From assembly GCA_016859345.1 (NCBI GenBank), contig CM029131.1:11520099-11584098 (forward strand): 64,000 nt of DNA, in the 5' to 3' direction. Origin of the DNA: Istiophorus platypterus. Taxonomy: Eukaryota > Chordata > Actinopteri > Istiophoriformes > Istiophoridae. Below the pieces are notes generated by a model. That model had not been told where the DNA came from. It did not search any database and worked only from the letters and a program-made list of their open reading frames with translations. Shown here piece after piece: positions 50,471-61,324 of this stretch. The position numbers were made by a program, and so were the translations under genes. Numbering within the stretch: the stretch's first letter is position 1; the number at the start of each line of letters is the position of its first letter.

Positions 50471-53400
50471 CTCAAGGTCAATATGAAGGTGTGGACACAA
50501 TCACTCAGGCCATTCTGGAGTTTATGGAGACACACACACACACACACACACAGATACACAGCACACTTGAGGCTCAGGAAGGTCCCGAGGTTCAACAGTC
50601 AGCCAGGAGGAAGTTGGATAACTACAACTAAGATGTAGCCACAGGCTGCGGAAGATCATGGAGGTTGGAGGTTGATTGGCAGAGAGAGAAAGTCACTCAC
50701 ACACACACACACACACACAACACACACCTCTCAAGGTCAATATGAAGGTGTGGACACAATCACTCAGGCCATTCTGGAGTTTATGGAGACACACACACAC
50801 ACACACACTTTGCCAGATACACAGGAACACAAACAGCACTTGAGGCTCAGGAAGGTCCCGAGGGTGACAAGAGCACAACATTCATGTGCTTCACTAGCAG
50901 AGACTCTGTGGGGTGAGATATAACTTCAACAGTCAGACACAGAACAGGAAAAAACATTGAGAACCCCCAAAGCTTTGGGATCATCGGCATCAACGCTTAT
51001 AGCCTGTCCCATAAACTTTCGTCTTATTGTTGACATGGAGTGACAGATGCACAGTCAGGGTGGGAAATGACCACATGCTGTTAGTCAGGACATTGGTTGT
51101 TTTCTTTTCTAACTTCTGCGGGCAATCAGGAGGTCGTACTCTGATTAGAGCCTGAACAGTTCTGGATTACTGTGGGAAATATGGACTGAAATGTCATGTG
51201 CAACACCAGAGAGAGAGAGATTTTTGAAGTACTGTTTCAAATGTCAAATTGAACTCAGGAGACCCGAGTCTGAGGTTGAGAATATAGACCAAAAAAGAAA
51301 AAACAGTTTGTTTTTACAGCTTTACGACACTTTTAAAGTTTAAGGGTTTTTGTCTCCTCACAAGCAGCGGTTCTTTACGCTACTAAAGTGAACTTCAAAC
51401 CTCAATGTCATCCAGTTGATAACTATTGATAACTTCCCATCCTCGTTTGTGCTGCCATCGAGAATAGCTGAATTTCTCGCTGGGACCTTTGTGATAAAGT
51501 TCCATCTTTGCCCTGGCATTCTATGGATACCAGTGAAAAAGGTCAAGACTAGGAGATCTGAGAGCTCACCACCTGCACTACATTCTGCTAAGCCCCTGCT
51601 CCATCGCAGCAGGAGGGACTTTGGCTTCTTTTGTTTATTCCTAAAAAAAAAGGTTCTATGAGAAAAACATGTCTATGCGCCTTGTAAAAAAATATATCTC
51701 GTTGGAACCAAATGTGCCAAGCAAACTTTTCTCACTGTGTCTTGAAATTTTAGCCACTCCCAATTTCTCCCAACAGAAGTTTGTATTAAGAGTCTAACCT
51801 GAGTATTTCCCTTTTTCATTGCCTTTCATCAATGACCATGTTTTGATAAGGAGTGAATTAATCACCGTGGTTACACGTTGTCACATCACAGTGGAGTTAG
51901 TGCTGCTCGGTAGATCAAATATGTCTAAGATTAAAAGCAAAAAAAAAACAAACCAAAAAAATAAACACAAAAAACAAAATACAAAAAACAAAACCCTCTC
52001 AGTTAAAATAGTCTTTAACTTTGCTTTAAGAGGTGAGTATAGTATTTTTGCATGCTAGAGAATCAGCAGGCAGTTTGATGTAGAAATGTCTCCTGCTTAA
52101 AGAGAAAAAGGAACAACAGAACAAATTAGGTTGAGCAGCTTTATCAAAAGGGAGACCCCCCCGCAAGGACACTAATTGAACACAGAGGTAACAAGGTTGA
52201 TGATGAAACCGGGAGAAACCACAGCCCATCTGAGGAGCTCATGGTCCCACCCCCAAAACCACAGACACACATTCAGCCTCTGCCTCCTCACGTTCGTCTG
52301 AACGAGCATTGGGGCACAGGCATGGTTTACGTACCCAAGGGTCCCTTTGCCTGTCATGGGCGGGCTGGGGGGCTTCTGTGTGGGGGGGTTGGTGCGAGGG
52401 AGTCCGCCTCCTCCAGCCTTCATGTTCTGAGCGCTGGCCTGCAGCAGGTGGACATGAGTGAGCATATTTAGTTGGTTAACCACAGTAAATTTGAGAGAGA
52501 GATCTCAAAGATATGAACAAAAACCTTCACCACAGTTATCTGTCTTTTGAAAGAATAGTTCACATTCAGAGAATTCAAGAACTGTACTTAGTTGTCTTCC
52601 TGCCAAGCTAGATTGGAAGATCAATGCGACTCTCAAATCCGTCTGTTTAATATGAAGTCGAAGCCAGGAGATGGTTGGCCGAGCCAAATCAGTGTCCAAT
52701 TGAATGGACGGAAATTAGAGAGGCATCGAGCTTCTCATCCAACCCTTTACGGGAAATAAAAGATGTTTCCGAAAAAATTCTGAAAACACATCCTTTAACA
52801 GCAAAAAATATTTACATATTTAAAAAAATGTAAGAAAAAAGAAAGACTCCTCCCACAGCAGAAACAATAAACAACCAACCAATTCAGAAAACACAAAACC
52901 ACGTCCTTCGTTTGTAGCTCTTACTTAGAAAGTCTTACCTTAAACCTTTGCAACCACTACGGTTGATTACAAAGATAGAATATGGCAAGCAGAGAGAGAG
53001 AAAGAGAAGAAACCAGGGGATTAGTGTGTATAGGAGGAGGAAAACAACAATTATTCATGCATGTGGTACATAGAGCCAAGTTGGTGAGGTTTAAGCAACA
53101 ATGGCCCAGTGGAGCAATTTTGATCTTTGAGACCTTTGTGAGGTGGAAGCTCGGGCCGCAGATTTCTCGGAAACAGGCTCGTCTTTGTTCACAAAGTCAG
53201 TGGAAAACTGGCTTTCCAAAAATCAGCCACTTACACCTTTTTTATTGAATAAAATCATTACTGGACAGGAACCTGCCCAGTAGCAGTAGCAGTAGCAAGC
53301 AACAGAATTACAACAATAAAGGATAAGTTCAGCAGAATTTTGGTCCTGAGTCATTTTAGTTTCCACATCCTGGTGACAGAATGAGTCAATGATTTTCTTC

Positions 53401-53847
53401 TTACTTTTCAACTCACAGAAGCCTAGTAGTGATTGTTTGACCTCTAAAAGTCCATTAGATGTTCATCAGTGAACAGCCAACAATAATCCTGCAACACAAA
53501 CACAATTTCCATTTTCGAATTCCATAATTCTTCCAGATCTGACTCCAGACTCTATTCTGAACCTTTTTTGAGGTCTCATCAAAATGTAAAAATCCCATTA
53601 TTCTTCTAGTAGCAGTGGTTCCCAGCCTCCGTTCCATGTGAAACCTTCACATCAATTACTGACCAACGCTTATTCACAGGCAGCATCGTGAGTATTTCAA
53701 TCGTTTTTTGTTTCTCAGAATATTCATTGAAAACATTTTTCGAGGCCTTGAAGATGTACAGCTACACAGTACTTCACATAGTTAAGGACAGTGGGGTAGA
53801 AGAATAAATATTTCTGTGTTTTCATCTTTCTTACCCAATGTCTCCCA

Positions 53848-53893
<46 letters not shown>

Positions 53894-56800
53894 AATAAGT
53901 TTAGAGGTTTTAGACGGTAAAACTACATTTCATGAAAAATGAGAGATTTTTTTTAAGCTATAAAAATAAACTAAATTTTGTGTCTTAAAACATGAATCAT
54001 CTCAAAGAAAATGAATCCACTTTCCATACAGGCTTGTAGTTGACGCGATTCCTACTCACTCTGTTGCAAACACATTTGTTTCACTATAAATCCCATCACA
54101 AAAAGCTAAAAGAAATTAACAAAGACCTTTCTGCTGGTTTGGCAGCCGTGATTCTCACACAAAATTCAGTCTAACCGGTAAAATTTAGGGGAAAAAGAAG
54201 GGCATGATCACCTTGACTCCGTGGCCCATGTCGTCTAGCAAGCTGTAGTCGATGGGTTTGCGGATGTAGCGCACAGGCCTCTCAGGATTGGCTGGGGCGA
54301 TGATTTTGTGTGTGCGGGATGTGTTCTTGTTGGTGGTGAGGATGCCGATCTCCCGCCGTGCTACCTTCTCTTTGTGGATGTCCACCGTCTTGAGGACAAG
54401 TAGTAAAGGACAAGATATTTTCATTTTTGATGTTGATTTTTTTGTTTAACACTTTTTTTCCTTTTTTAACTCAGAGGCTGTTGGGGCAGTTATTATCCTG
54501 ACCACTGTATTATGCTAATCTTCCAAGCCTACCTTGCTTTTATAATGAATAATAGTTCTTTCAGAAGGCCCCATAATTAACATTTTCAAGGGCTTTGCAG
54601 CAGATGTTGGCCACAAATCCTGCTGCATATTCAAGAAACTCTTTATAGTCTTTAACATGCAGCAGTGCTCAGTTCATACACGAAAACCATGGTGAAAAAA
54701 AATTCTGTGAAACAAAGTCTGTTAAGTGTTTTTGTGCTGATCATATTTCTCAGCATCGTTCTTGTGCGTCAGTATTCCTGACCTGTGAGATGTGGTTGAT
54801 GGAGGACTCCATGCGGCGGAGCTGTGACGCCTGGATGTCCAGCATCTGTAGGACATTGTTGGCCAATGTGTTGATCAGGTAGGCTACGCTGGCCAGAGAC
54901 TGGGTGGTGTAGTTCTTGGTCTCCTCCAATGCCCTCTGCTTGTCTGGAGACTGAATGGGAGAAAGGAGAAGGGGGACGTCTGACTTTTTTTTTTTTTTTA
55001 AATTCCTGGAGACCTCTGTTTTTTTCCCCAATGCAGACTACATTTAACCCAGAGTGATACTGTCAAATTACTCAGGCTGTCTGATCAACACTTCAAAGTA
55101 CAAACTGGTCAGCAACTAATCCTCACCAATGACAAGCTGTCAGTGGGACAAGTCGGACATTTTCCTTGGACTTAAACAATGACTCAATTATCAAAATTGT
55201 TGCAGATTATTATCTTTTTTTGTCTGTCCATTAATCATGGACATGGCTCTGTTGATTAAAAAAATAATTTAAAAAATAATTTAAAAAAATCTCAACCTGC
55301 AATAATGAAGATTTTATAAACTTTCCCATATAACCCTGATGAAGTGGAGAAATGTTTAATGTGACAGCTCATCTCACTATGTGGAGGTTGCCCATTATGA
55401 CGCATTTAGCAGCACATGCTACTGATTAACACTGTAGGTGCAATAAAACTCAGCATCTCCATGGCCAACAGTTTTATTTCTGTGGTCCTGTGAAAACAGA
55501 GGCAAAATTAAAGCAATGATGGCAATTCCAACAGAAATAATGGTAAACAGGTGAAAGTTTTTAACAGTCAGTTGAATAGTAAAACAGTTTCTGATTATTA
55601 TAAATTTTCCCAGGTACAAGGTGGCATCTTTAATTTTCTTTTTAATCTGACCATCAGACTAAAACCCAAAGATATTCAGTTCACTATCATATGTGACAAA
55701 CTGCAGCTGCAATCTGTCAAGTCTTTTTGACAGGATATTAAAGAAGTTAAAACCACTGCTTTATTTTACTAGGACACTAAGATATCAGAGGTTAATTGCA
55801 AACAAAACATACCTGGTGCCTCTGCTGATTTATAGAATCTAAAATAAATATCATCCTTGTATTAAAGACTCAAAAAAAAGGAACAATTCTAGAGTAAAGA
55901 TTGTGAAGTTGCCAAAAAAAGACAGGAACCTGGATGCAAAATGAAGAGAAACTACTGCTTCCAGGTTTCAATGCCAAGAAGTAGCATTTAAGTTAAGTTA
56001 AAAATAATGTAATGGCCAGGCTGGGTGCGAGTAGCAGGTGATACAGCCCTAGCCAGTGTGAAAGGAGCCTCGTGAGGCAGCTGGTTGGGCTGTGGGCACA
56101 GCTTGGGCACATCAACAGAGACATCAAAGGGCAGAGGAATCAGCTAATGCTTCTGCTGGGAAACCATGCTCTTCACCGACACTGAATGTGGCACTGCATG
56201 CAGGGTCGGGTTCTGACAGACTACAAGTACTTGGCGAAAGCAGCTATTCTGATCATTCATTTATCATCAGAGTCATTTTTTTTCTAAAAAAATAAAATGT
56301 GGAGACTTAAACCTTTTACTTGTCTAATGTGATTGTTAATATCTTTGGGGGTTTTCAACAGTTACTAGAAAATTTGTGGAGTCAGGATTTTACATGTTGC
56401 ATTTTAGTCAATAAGCACCCTTTTCTGACATTTTACAGCCAAAACGAATAATCGATAAAAAAAAAAAATTACTAGCTGAAGCCCTAATTAGAAGTGATTT
56501 ATAAAGTGAGGAAAATAACTGCAGAATACCCTACTCCTTATTTTACAAAGTACACTGATTTAAAGAAACTAGAGATTAAGCAATTATTCGATGGATAGAA
56601 GATCAGTTAGCAAATAATTTGACAACCTATCAATCATTTGAGGCATTTTTAGAGCCAAAAGACCAAACAATTAATGGATGGTTTTGTTATTAGTCCTTGT
56701 TTATATTATTATTAGAAATTTGAACAAAACAAGCCATATCAGGGCATCATCTTGGGAAACTGATGGGGAATTCTAACTATTTTTTCACACCTAAATCTTT

Positions 56801-59373
56801 AATGTGAAGAATAATTAATTAAAAACAAAAAATGTAGTCGCAGCCCTAAAACTCAACTATTAATCATCCGGTTTTCAGATCAGCATGCATGTCTGTTTGC
56901 ATAGCATAGCAGCAGATTGATTACTAGATGGAAAGTAAACACTCCAGGACACAGCAGCCTTCGGGTCATGATTGGATATTGACTGATTGATTTCATTTGA
57001 GCTTTACAATTTAAAACCACAGCTGCGCTGCGAAAGCACAGTCAAGAGAGCCTAGAAAAGTCCAGGTCTTTTCATAGGTTTCTCTGTTTTTCCCTGACTG
57101 TCACAAAGATATAACTTGTTGTATGTCTGTGCAGAGCAACTCAGTCTGCGTTGTGCTGTTTTTTTTATCATAAAGATGTAAGCTGATTTGGTAAATCAAA
57201 GTTAGCTAAACTGATAAGATAAAATGAAAAAAGAATATAACAAGAAACTGTACAATACAGCTCACAAGCAGGGATATCCCCACTAGCTGAGGCAACAGCA
57301 TCCTCAGTGACAACACGTGTATTCCCTTCTATGTGAAACAGACTGTGCTTGTGGTGCAAGATAAATTTCTGAGGAACTGCAGTGTGTAATCCAATCCAAC
57401 ACATCATCAGACAGCCTGCAAACAAACAGCATCCTTTAGAAGGACTTTGGAGGGTGCAGCACTGCCCAAATAATGAGGACAAACAGGTTGTGTGGCAACA
57501 AGTCAGGAGTGTAGTTGCAGCTGCTGTCTGCAGGGCAGAAAGGAGACATTTTTGTTCTTTCTGGGAAAAACAGATTGTTACTGATGTCTGACTATGAACA
57601 ATTTATTTTCATTTACCTACTAGATAAATACTTAATTATGTTCTTTCTTGATTGCATAGGCCTTTCTCGGAAATAACCTAGTAATTAACAACTTAGTGCC
57701 AGCTAAGTTTGAGTAAATTATCAGGAATGGTCCAAGAAATTTAGCTGGAAAATACAGGACCTGTAATTTGTTTTTCTAAAAAAAAAAAAAAAAAAAAAAC
57801 ACAAAACAAAAACACTACAACAAACAAACAGACAAAAAAAAACAACTACCGTCTAGTTCCATATATCACCACCAAATAAATTGTTTTTGTTTTTTTTTTT
57901 AAATCCTGGGATGCACTGATAATGTGACTGAAGAGTCTTAGGACAGAAGGTGTTATATGTTATAAAGATTGTTGTACCAGATTAATACAGATTAAGCAGT
58001 CTTAAAGCACTAATTCAACAAGTGTCCATACCAACGTGACTAATGTTGGGCGAAATGAATTAGAATGGAGATGGAGAGATGAAGTATCCCATTAAATACC
58101 CCCCTACTCACACACACACACAAAACACACACCACTTGTATCTCACTAATCTATTAGTGGTAGTACCCATCAGACAGCAGCTGGGTAAACCTTGCTGGGT
58201 GAGAAGAAACCAGGCCGACCTGCCGACAGCAGTCGGCCAACATCCAAGCGCCGCGGCCGCCTCCTCCTCCTCCTTCACATGGCAACCTGTCAGACCTGAT
58301 CAGCCCTGTTCATCGAGGATGTCAGATTTCAGTATCACACCTTGCCAAAGCCTCCTCTTGCTAACAGTGGTCCCAAGTTTCTCACCTATCAAACCATGCC
58401 TGTAATGTCCGGGACTAGGTCAAGCTGGGGTAACCAAAATTGCTGAAAAAGTGAGATCACACCTACAGCACATCACAAATAATAATAATAAAAATGATTC
58501 TGCGCAGCACCGATTACTTGCTCTCATACACATAAGCCACAAGGGTTTGCAAATCAACAGCAGTTTTTGAAGATGCTGACACAACTGCACTGACTTTTTT
58601 TTTTTTTTTTTACCTGAAGCTATGAAGGCATGAATGAGAATATGCTATCCAATTTATAAAGCATCTAACTTAAGCTTTTAAAATTGTTGAGAGGCATAAC
58701 TTCAGTGAATATATGGCTGCAGCATTATAAGTCCGAACATCATAAATCAGTGGTTAATCATCCTTCAACCAAAACTCATCGAAGATTAAGCTTGCTTGAT
58801 ATCAAGTCCTGTATCCCCGGTCAGTGAATGATCAGCTGGCCGCTGTGGTGTCAGTGATTGATCCCGCAGAGAGATTTATTTCCACGGTGCGCGTTTGGTT
58901 ATTTTGTACCGTTGGCGACGCCGAGCAGCTGGCTAGCAAGCTACCAGGCTAACGCGGCAGCCCACCATGGGACGCACAAGTCACATACAACCCTTATGTC
59001 GACAGAAACACGCGTCCAGAGCAACGCTGACACATCTTCACACGGTCACAGGGCGGGCACCGACAAACTGTGTGTCAGTTACGCGAAAAACGACCCTGAC
59101 GACAGGTTGTTTTTGCTTTAGCCGAGGCTAGCTAACCACATCGGCAGCGTTAGCAGCCGCTAGCCCAGCATCAGTTCGCCCCGCCGTGGTGTCGCCAACA
59201 CAAATCAAAAATATAACCTCACCGTCTTCTTTTCTTCCCCTCAGTTGACAGCCTACCTGGACATAGTTGCTCTCGCAGTACTCCGCGACTCTTTCCAAAT
59301 TGGTGAAGCTGTCTAGTAGCGCGCTTCGTCCTGCTGGAATCTCCTCTTCCAGAAGCATTTGTAGCTCCGCCAT
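39868..59373 (-). CDS. abi2: Abl interactor 2 (abi2), complete, 12 coding exons
   Basis: Abi proteins are adaptor subunits of the WAVE regulatory complex, linking Rac and Abl-family kinases to Arp2/3-driven actin assembly at the leading edge and cell junctions. Coding exons, 5' to 3': 59373-59257, 54950-54783, 54388-54212, 52956-52939 (microexon), 52438-52335, 49006-48860, 47129-47005, 46717-46502, 44021-43857, 41837-41751, 40469-40284, 40043-39868. All have GT-AG borders and matching phases, giving 561 codons plus TGA (555 without the microexon); vertebrate ABI2 is usually a little over 500. The start MAELQMLLEEEIPAG matches the family. Exon 2 carries the coiled-coil WAVE-binding segment (LINTLANNVLQML), exon 3 the homeodomain-homologous region, exons 5-10 Ser- and Pro-rich linkers, exon 11 a PPPPPP stretch and acidic segment (YSDPYAEEDPPW), and exon 12 the SH3 domain (AIYDYTRDKDDELSF ... 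GLFPGNYVE). Paralogue ABI1 is very similar; adjacency to cyp20a1 favours abi2. The 2a/2b fish copy cannot be told. Confidence 0.96.
41275..41351. repeat. CT/CA compound microsatellite in an abi2 intron
   Basis: Interrupted CT runs followed by an uninterrupted CA run. Confidence 0.95.
43796..43856. repeat. (CA)n microsatellite abutting the abi2 exon 9 donor
   Basis: An uninterrupted CA run; on the coding strand it is (GT)n and its first GT is the splice donor of exon 44021-43857. Confidence 0.97.
43857..44021 (-). CDS. abi2: abi2 exon 9, whose donor runs into a (GT)n repeat
   Basis: The exon encodes the conserved FYSMNRP and GGSLPYRRP segments and ends ...HFAQNQ in phase 1. Its 5' splice site is AAG followed directly by an uninterrupted (GT)n run on the coding strand (about 61 bp, plus-strand CA repeat at 43,796-43,856). 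The intron therefore begins with a microsatellite, and many overlapping GT dinucleotides are available next to the true donor. Confidence 0.92.
45785..46020. repeat. Copy of the same short interspersed repeat, in an abi2 intron
   Basis: It contains ctccaaacattctctggtgcc and ends at cagttgcagctctaaaaag, the inverted version of the usual end. Confidence 0.55.
46502..46717 (-). CDS. abi2: abi2 exon 8, Pro/Ala/Thr-rich linker
   Basis: This 216-nt phase 1-1 exon encodes 72 residues dominated by Pro, Ala, Ser and Thr (for example EIPPVPPPPPQLPASAAS). It has an acceptor ending in cag and a donor gtgagt. It corresponds to the least conserved linker of ABI2 but is compositionally exaggerated, and it explains much of the extra length of this protein. 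Poly-proline tracts here are plausible ligands for SH3 or EVH1 domains; that is inference. Confidence 0.9.
50279..50880. repeat. Tandemly duplicated intronic block with CA repeats (abi2)
   Basis: The block starting aggaagttggataact at 50,279 recurs from about 50,610. Both copies contain gtagccacaggctgcggaag, a CA run, cctctcaaggtcaatatgaa and a second CA run. The second copy is shorter by small deletions. Confidence 0.9.
52939..52956 (-). CDS. abi2: abi2 18-nt alternative microexon
   Basis: On the minus strand an acceptor (ccgtag) is followed by 18 nt encoding WLQRFK and then a strong donor (gtaaga). It lies in phase 0 between the exon ending GHGVK and the exon beginning ASAQNMK. Known ABI2 isoforms carry WLLRFK at exactly this place, so this is the fish form of the same optional microexon. 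It is far too short for ORF callers and adds six hydrophobic/basic residues just after the homeodomain-homologous region. Confidence 0.88.
53848..53891. repeat. (ATT)n microsatellite in an abi2 intron
   Basis: About 14 ATT units. Confidence 0.95.
56560..56855. repeat. Copy of the same short interspersed repeat, in abi2 intron 1
   Basis: It runs from the degenerate end agagattaagcaattattcg to gtagtcgcagccctaaaact, with the shared interior much decayed. Confidence 0.5.
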
Positions 59374-59640
59374 TTTCACATCTTTAGCGGAGCGGTGTGT
59401 GCGTGCGTGTGCGTGCGCGGACGCGCATGTGTGTAGAGGGAGGGGGGGGGCGCTCTCTGGCGCCGCCGCGGCCGAGTGCGGTACTGCAGGGGCTCTCCCA
59501 GCAGCTGGCAGAGAGCAGGGGTTCCCGGAGCAGCAACGCATTAAACCGGACTCCCCGCTGTTCAGACGCCTCTGAGGTTATATGGTGTGCAAAATACTCC
59601 AGAAACCGCATGCGATAGTTTTGTTCCAGTCAAATATTAT
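59257..59640 (-). promoter_or_regulatory. abi2: abi2 promoter / first-exon CpG-rich region
   Basis: The first coding exon and about 250 bp upstream of the ATG are clearly GC- and CpG-rich (for example cgccgccgcggccg near 59,461), in contrast to the AT-rich surroundings. This is typical of a broadly expressed vertebrate promoter. No TATA box is obvious. GC enrichment extends into intron 1 to about 58.9 kb. The transcription start is not determined. Confidence 0.6.
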
Positions 59641-59977
59641 TTTTTTTTGTATTAGTTTTCAGCCAAGAAATAATGTCCATCCACACCACCTCTGGATTAA
59701 ACACTTGCAGTAAAAATAAGACTGCATTTGTCTTCCCAGGATGAGCCCAAGGTTTACTCCATACCCGTGGGGTTTACGCAATGTGATTAATCACAAATTT
59801 GTTAGAAATTTGCACAGCCAAGTTAGAACATCAACTACGATAGCCCCTCCTTCTTGTGGCCCTAAACTGTGTCGAAATCTTTTTATAATGAATCTATAAT
59901 TTGTGTTAAACATGTGTTTTGTCAAGTGATCGGGACACAGAAAGACCTCTGACAAAGTTGCATTATTCCATCACAGT

Positions 59978-60030
59978 GTAAGGTTGTGTAAGGCTGTTTA
60001 AGGCTGTGTAAGGCTCTGTAAGGCTGCCTG
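59978..60030. repeat. Short (gtgtaaggct)n repeat
   Basis: Four to five imperfect 10-11-bp units between abi2 and cyp20a1. Confidence 0.8.
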
Positions 60031-60424
60031 TTATCAATACATCTGACAATAATTTTCTTTCATAATTGATTGAATGGTTCTGGGTATAAAATATCATAAA
60101 AAAGTCGTAAATTATTCATTATTCCAGAGGGCCAAGTTAATGTTGCATTTGTTGGCTAAAAAAACTCAAAAATTACAATTTTGCTGTCATAGAAACCAGG
60201 GAATCTTGCAAACATTCACATTTTCGAAGCTGGACCAAATGCACTGTTGGCATTTTTGCTTAAAAATGAGTGAAACAAAGAATCCATTGTCCAAATTGTT
60301 GCTCATAAATTTTCTGGCAGTCGAATCAATGAATCAGTTTATCAAGGATTGATAAAACTCATTTGTACAGTTGCAATAGATAGGGGAGCTTTTAATTCAG
60401 CCATGGCAGTGGTAATGTTTAACT

Positions 60425-60610
60425 TAGAGCTGCAAATGATTAGTCAATTAATTGATAGATCAATCAACAGTACAGCAACTTTTTTTAATGATCAATTAAT
60501 TCTTTAGGTCACTGTTCAAGCAAATCCTGCTCTTCAGATTTGAGAATTTGATGCCTCTTCTTGTCTTAAGTCATAGTAAATTAAATACTTTTAGATTTTG
60601 GTTTGTTGTT
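60425..60610. repeat. Copy of the same short interspersed repeat, between cyp20a1 and abi2
   Basis: It begins agagctgcaaatgattagtc and continues with attgatagatcaatcaacag and the usual interior; the right part is truncated. Confidence 0.55.
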
Positions 60611-61133
60611 TAAAAAAAAAGTTTTCTTAAAATAACTTAAGCTGAGATCTTTCAGGTTCCACTTGTTAGGGAGGCAGTGATAGACGATATAAAATGAAAA
60701 GAATGGCACAAACTCACAAAAAAAAAAAATCTTCATTCATGTTTAATCATATGGAAGAAATCTTGACAAGAAGGAATGAAATGCCTGAATGCCATGTGGC
60801 TAGACAAACAGGCCCTGTGTCACTGGAAAATTCTGATTCAAGGCAGTGGTTCTAAGGATCACAGAAAAACTCCTGGCGGCACAAGTTGTGTTTCTCTACA
60901 TTGCAGAGTATTAAGGTACTGAATCTGACTTCTGTGACGGATGGAGCATTTCAACAAGTGCAAATTCCAACCCTTGGACAGACAAGGTAATAATGTGCTG
61001 CTGTGCAGCAGAGAAATGACCTGGGGTTGGGTTAAAGTGGTGGTGCAGCTTGAGTGCGAAGAACACACAAATTGTACATCCAAATTTTCACCAAGTTAAG
61101 AAAAAGCCTTAAAGAATTATGCAAATTAAAGAG

Positions 61134-61139
61134 TTTAAT
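61134..61139 (-). terminator. cyp20a1: Possible cyp20a1 polyadenylation signal (ATTAAA)
   Basis: A minus-strand ATTAAA lies about 190 nt past the cyp20a1 stop. It is the variant hexamer; no AATAAA was noticed before the abi2 promoter region, so this is the best nearby candidate. Confidence 0.25.
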
Positions 61140-61324
61140 TCCTAAAAGTGTCAACTATCGTAATGTTTTTAAGAAAAAAAAAAGGTAACATGAGTCATGG
61201 GCTGTTTTTCTGACAGACTGGATTCTAAACATTCAAAAGACACTTTGCTGGTAGGATGTTAAATATATTCCTTCTGAGTGGAACAGGACTCCTCGGCTCC
61301 TCCACGTCTGGAGGACGACTAGCT

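Noticed and set aside
58858..59121. An 87-codon plus-strand gene divergent from abi2
   Set aside because: It lies in GC-rich abi2 intron 1, where long chance frames are expected, and no family is recognised.
39868..59373. abi1 rather than abi2
   Set aside because: The sequence alone fits both, but linkage to cyp20a1 is that of ABI2 in vertebrates. A phylogeny would settle it.
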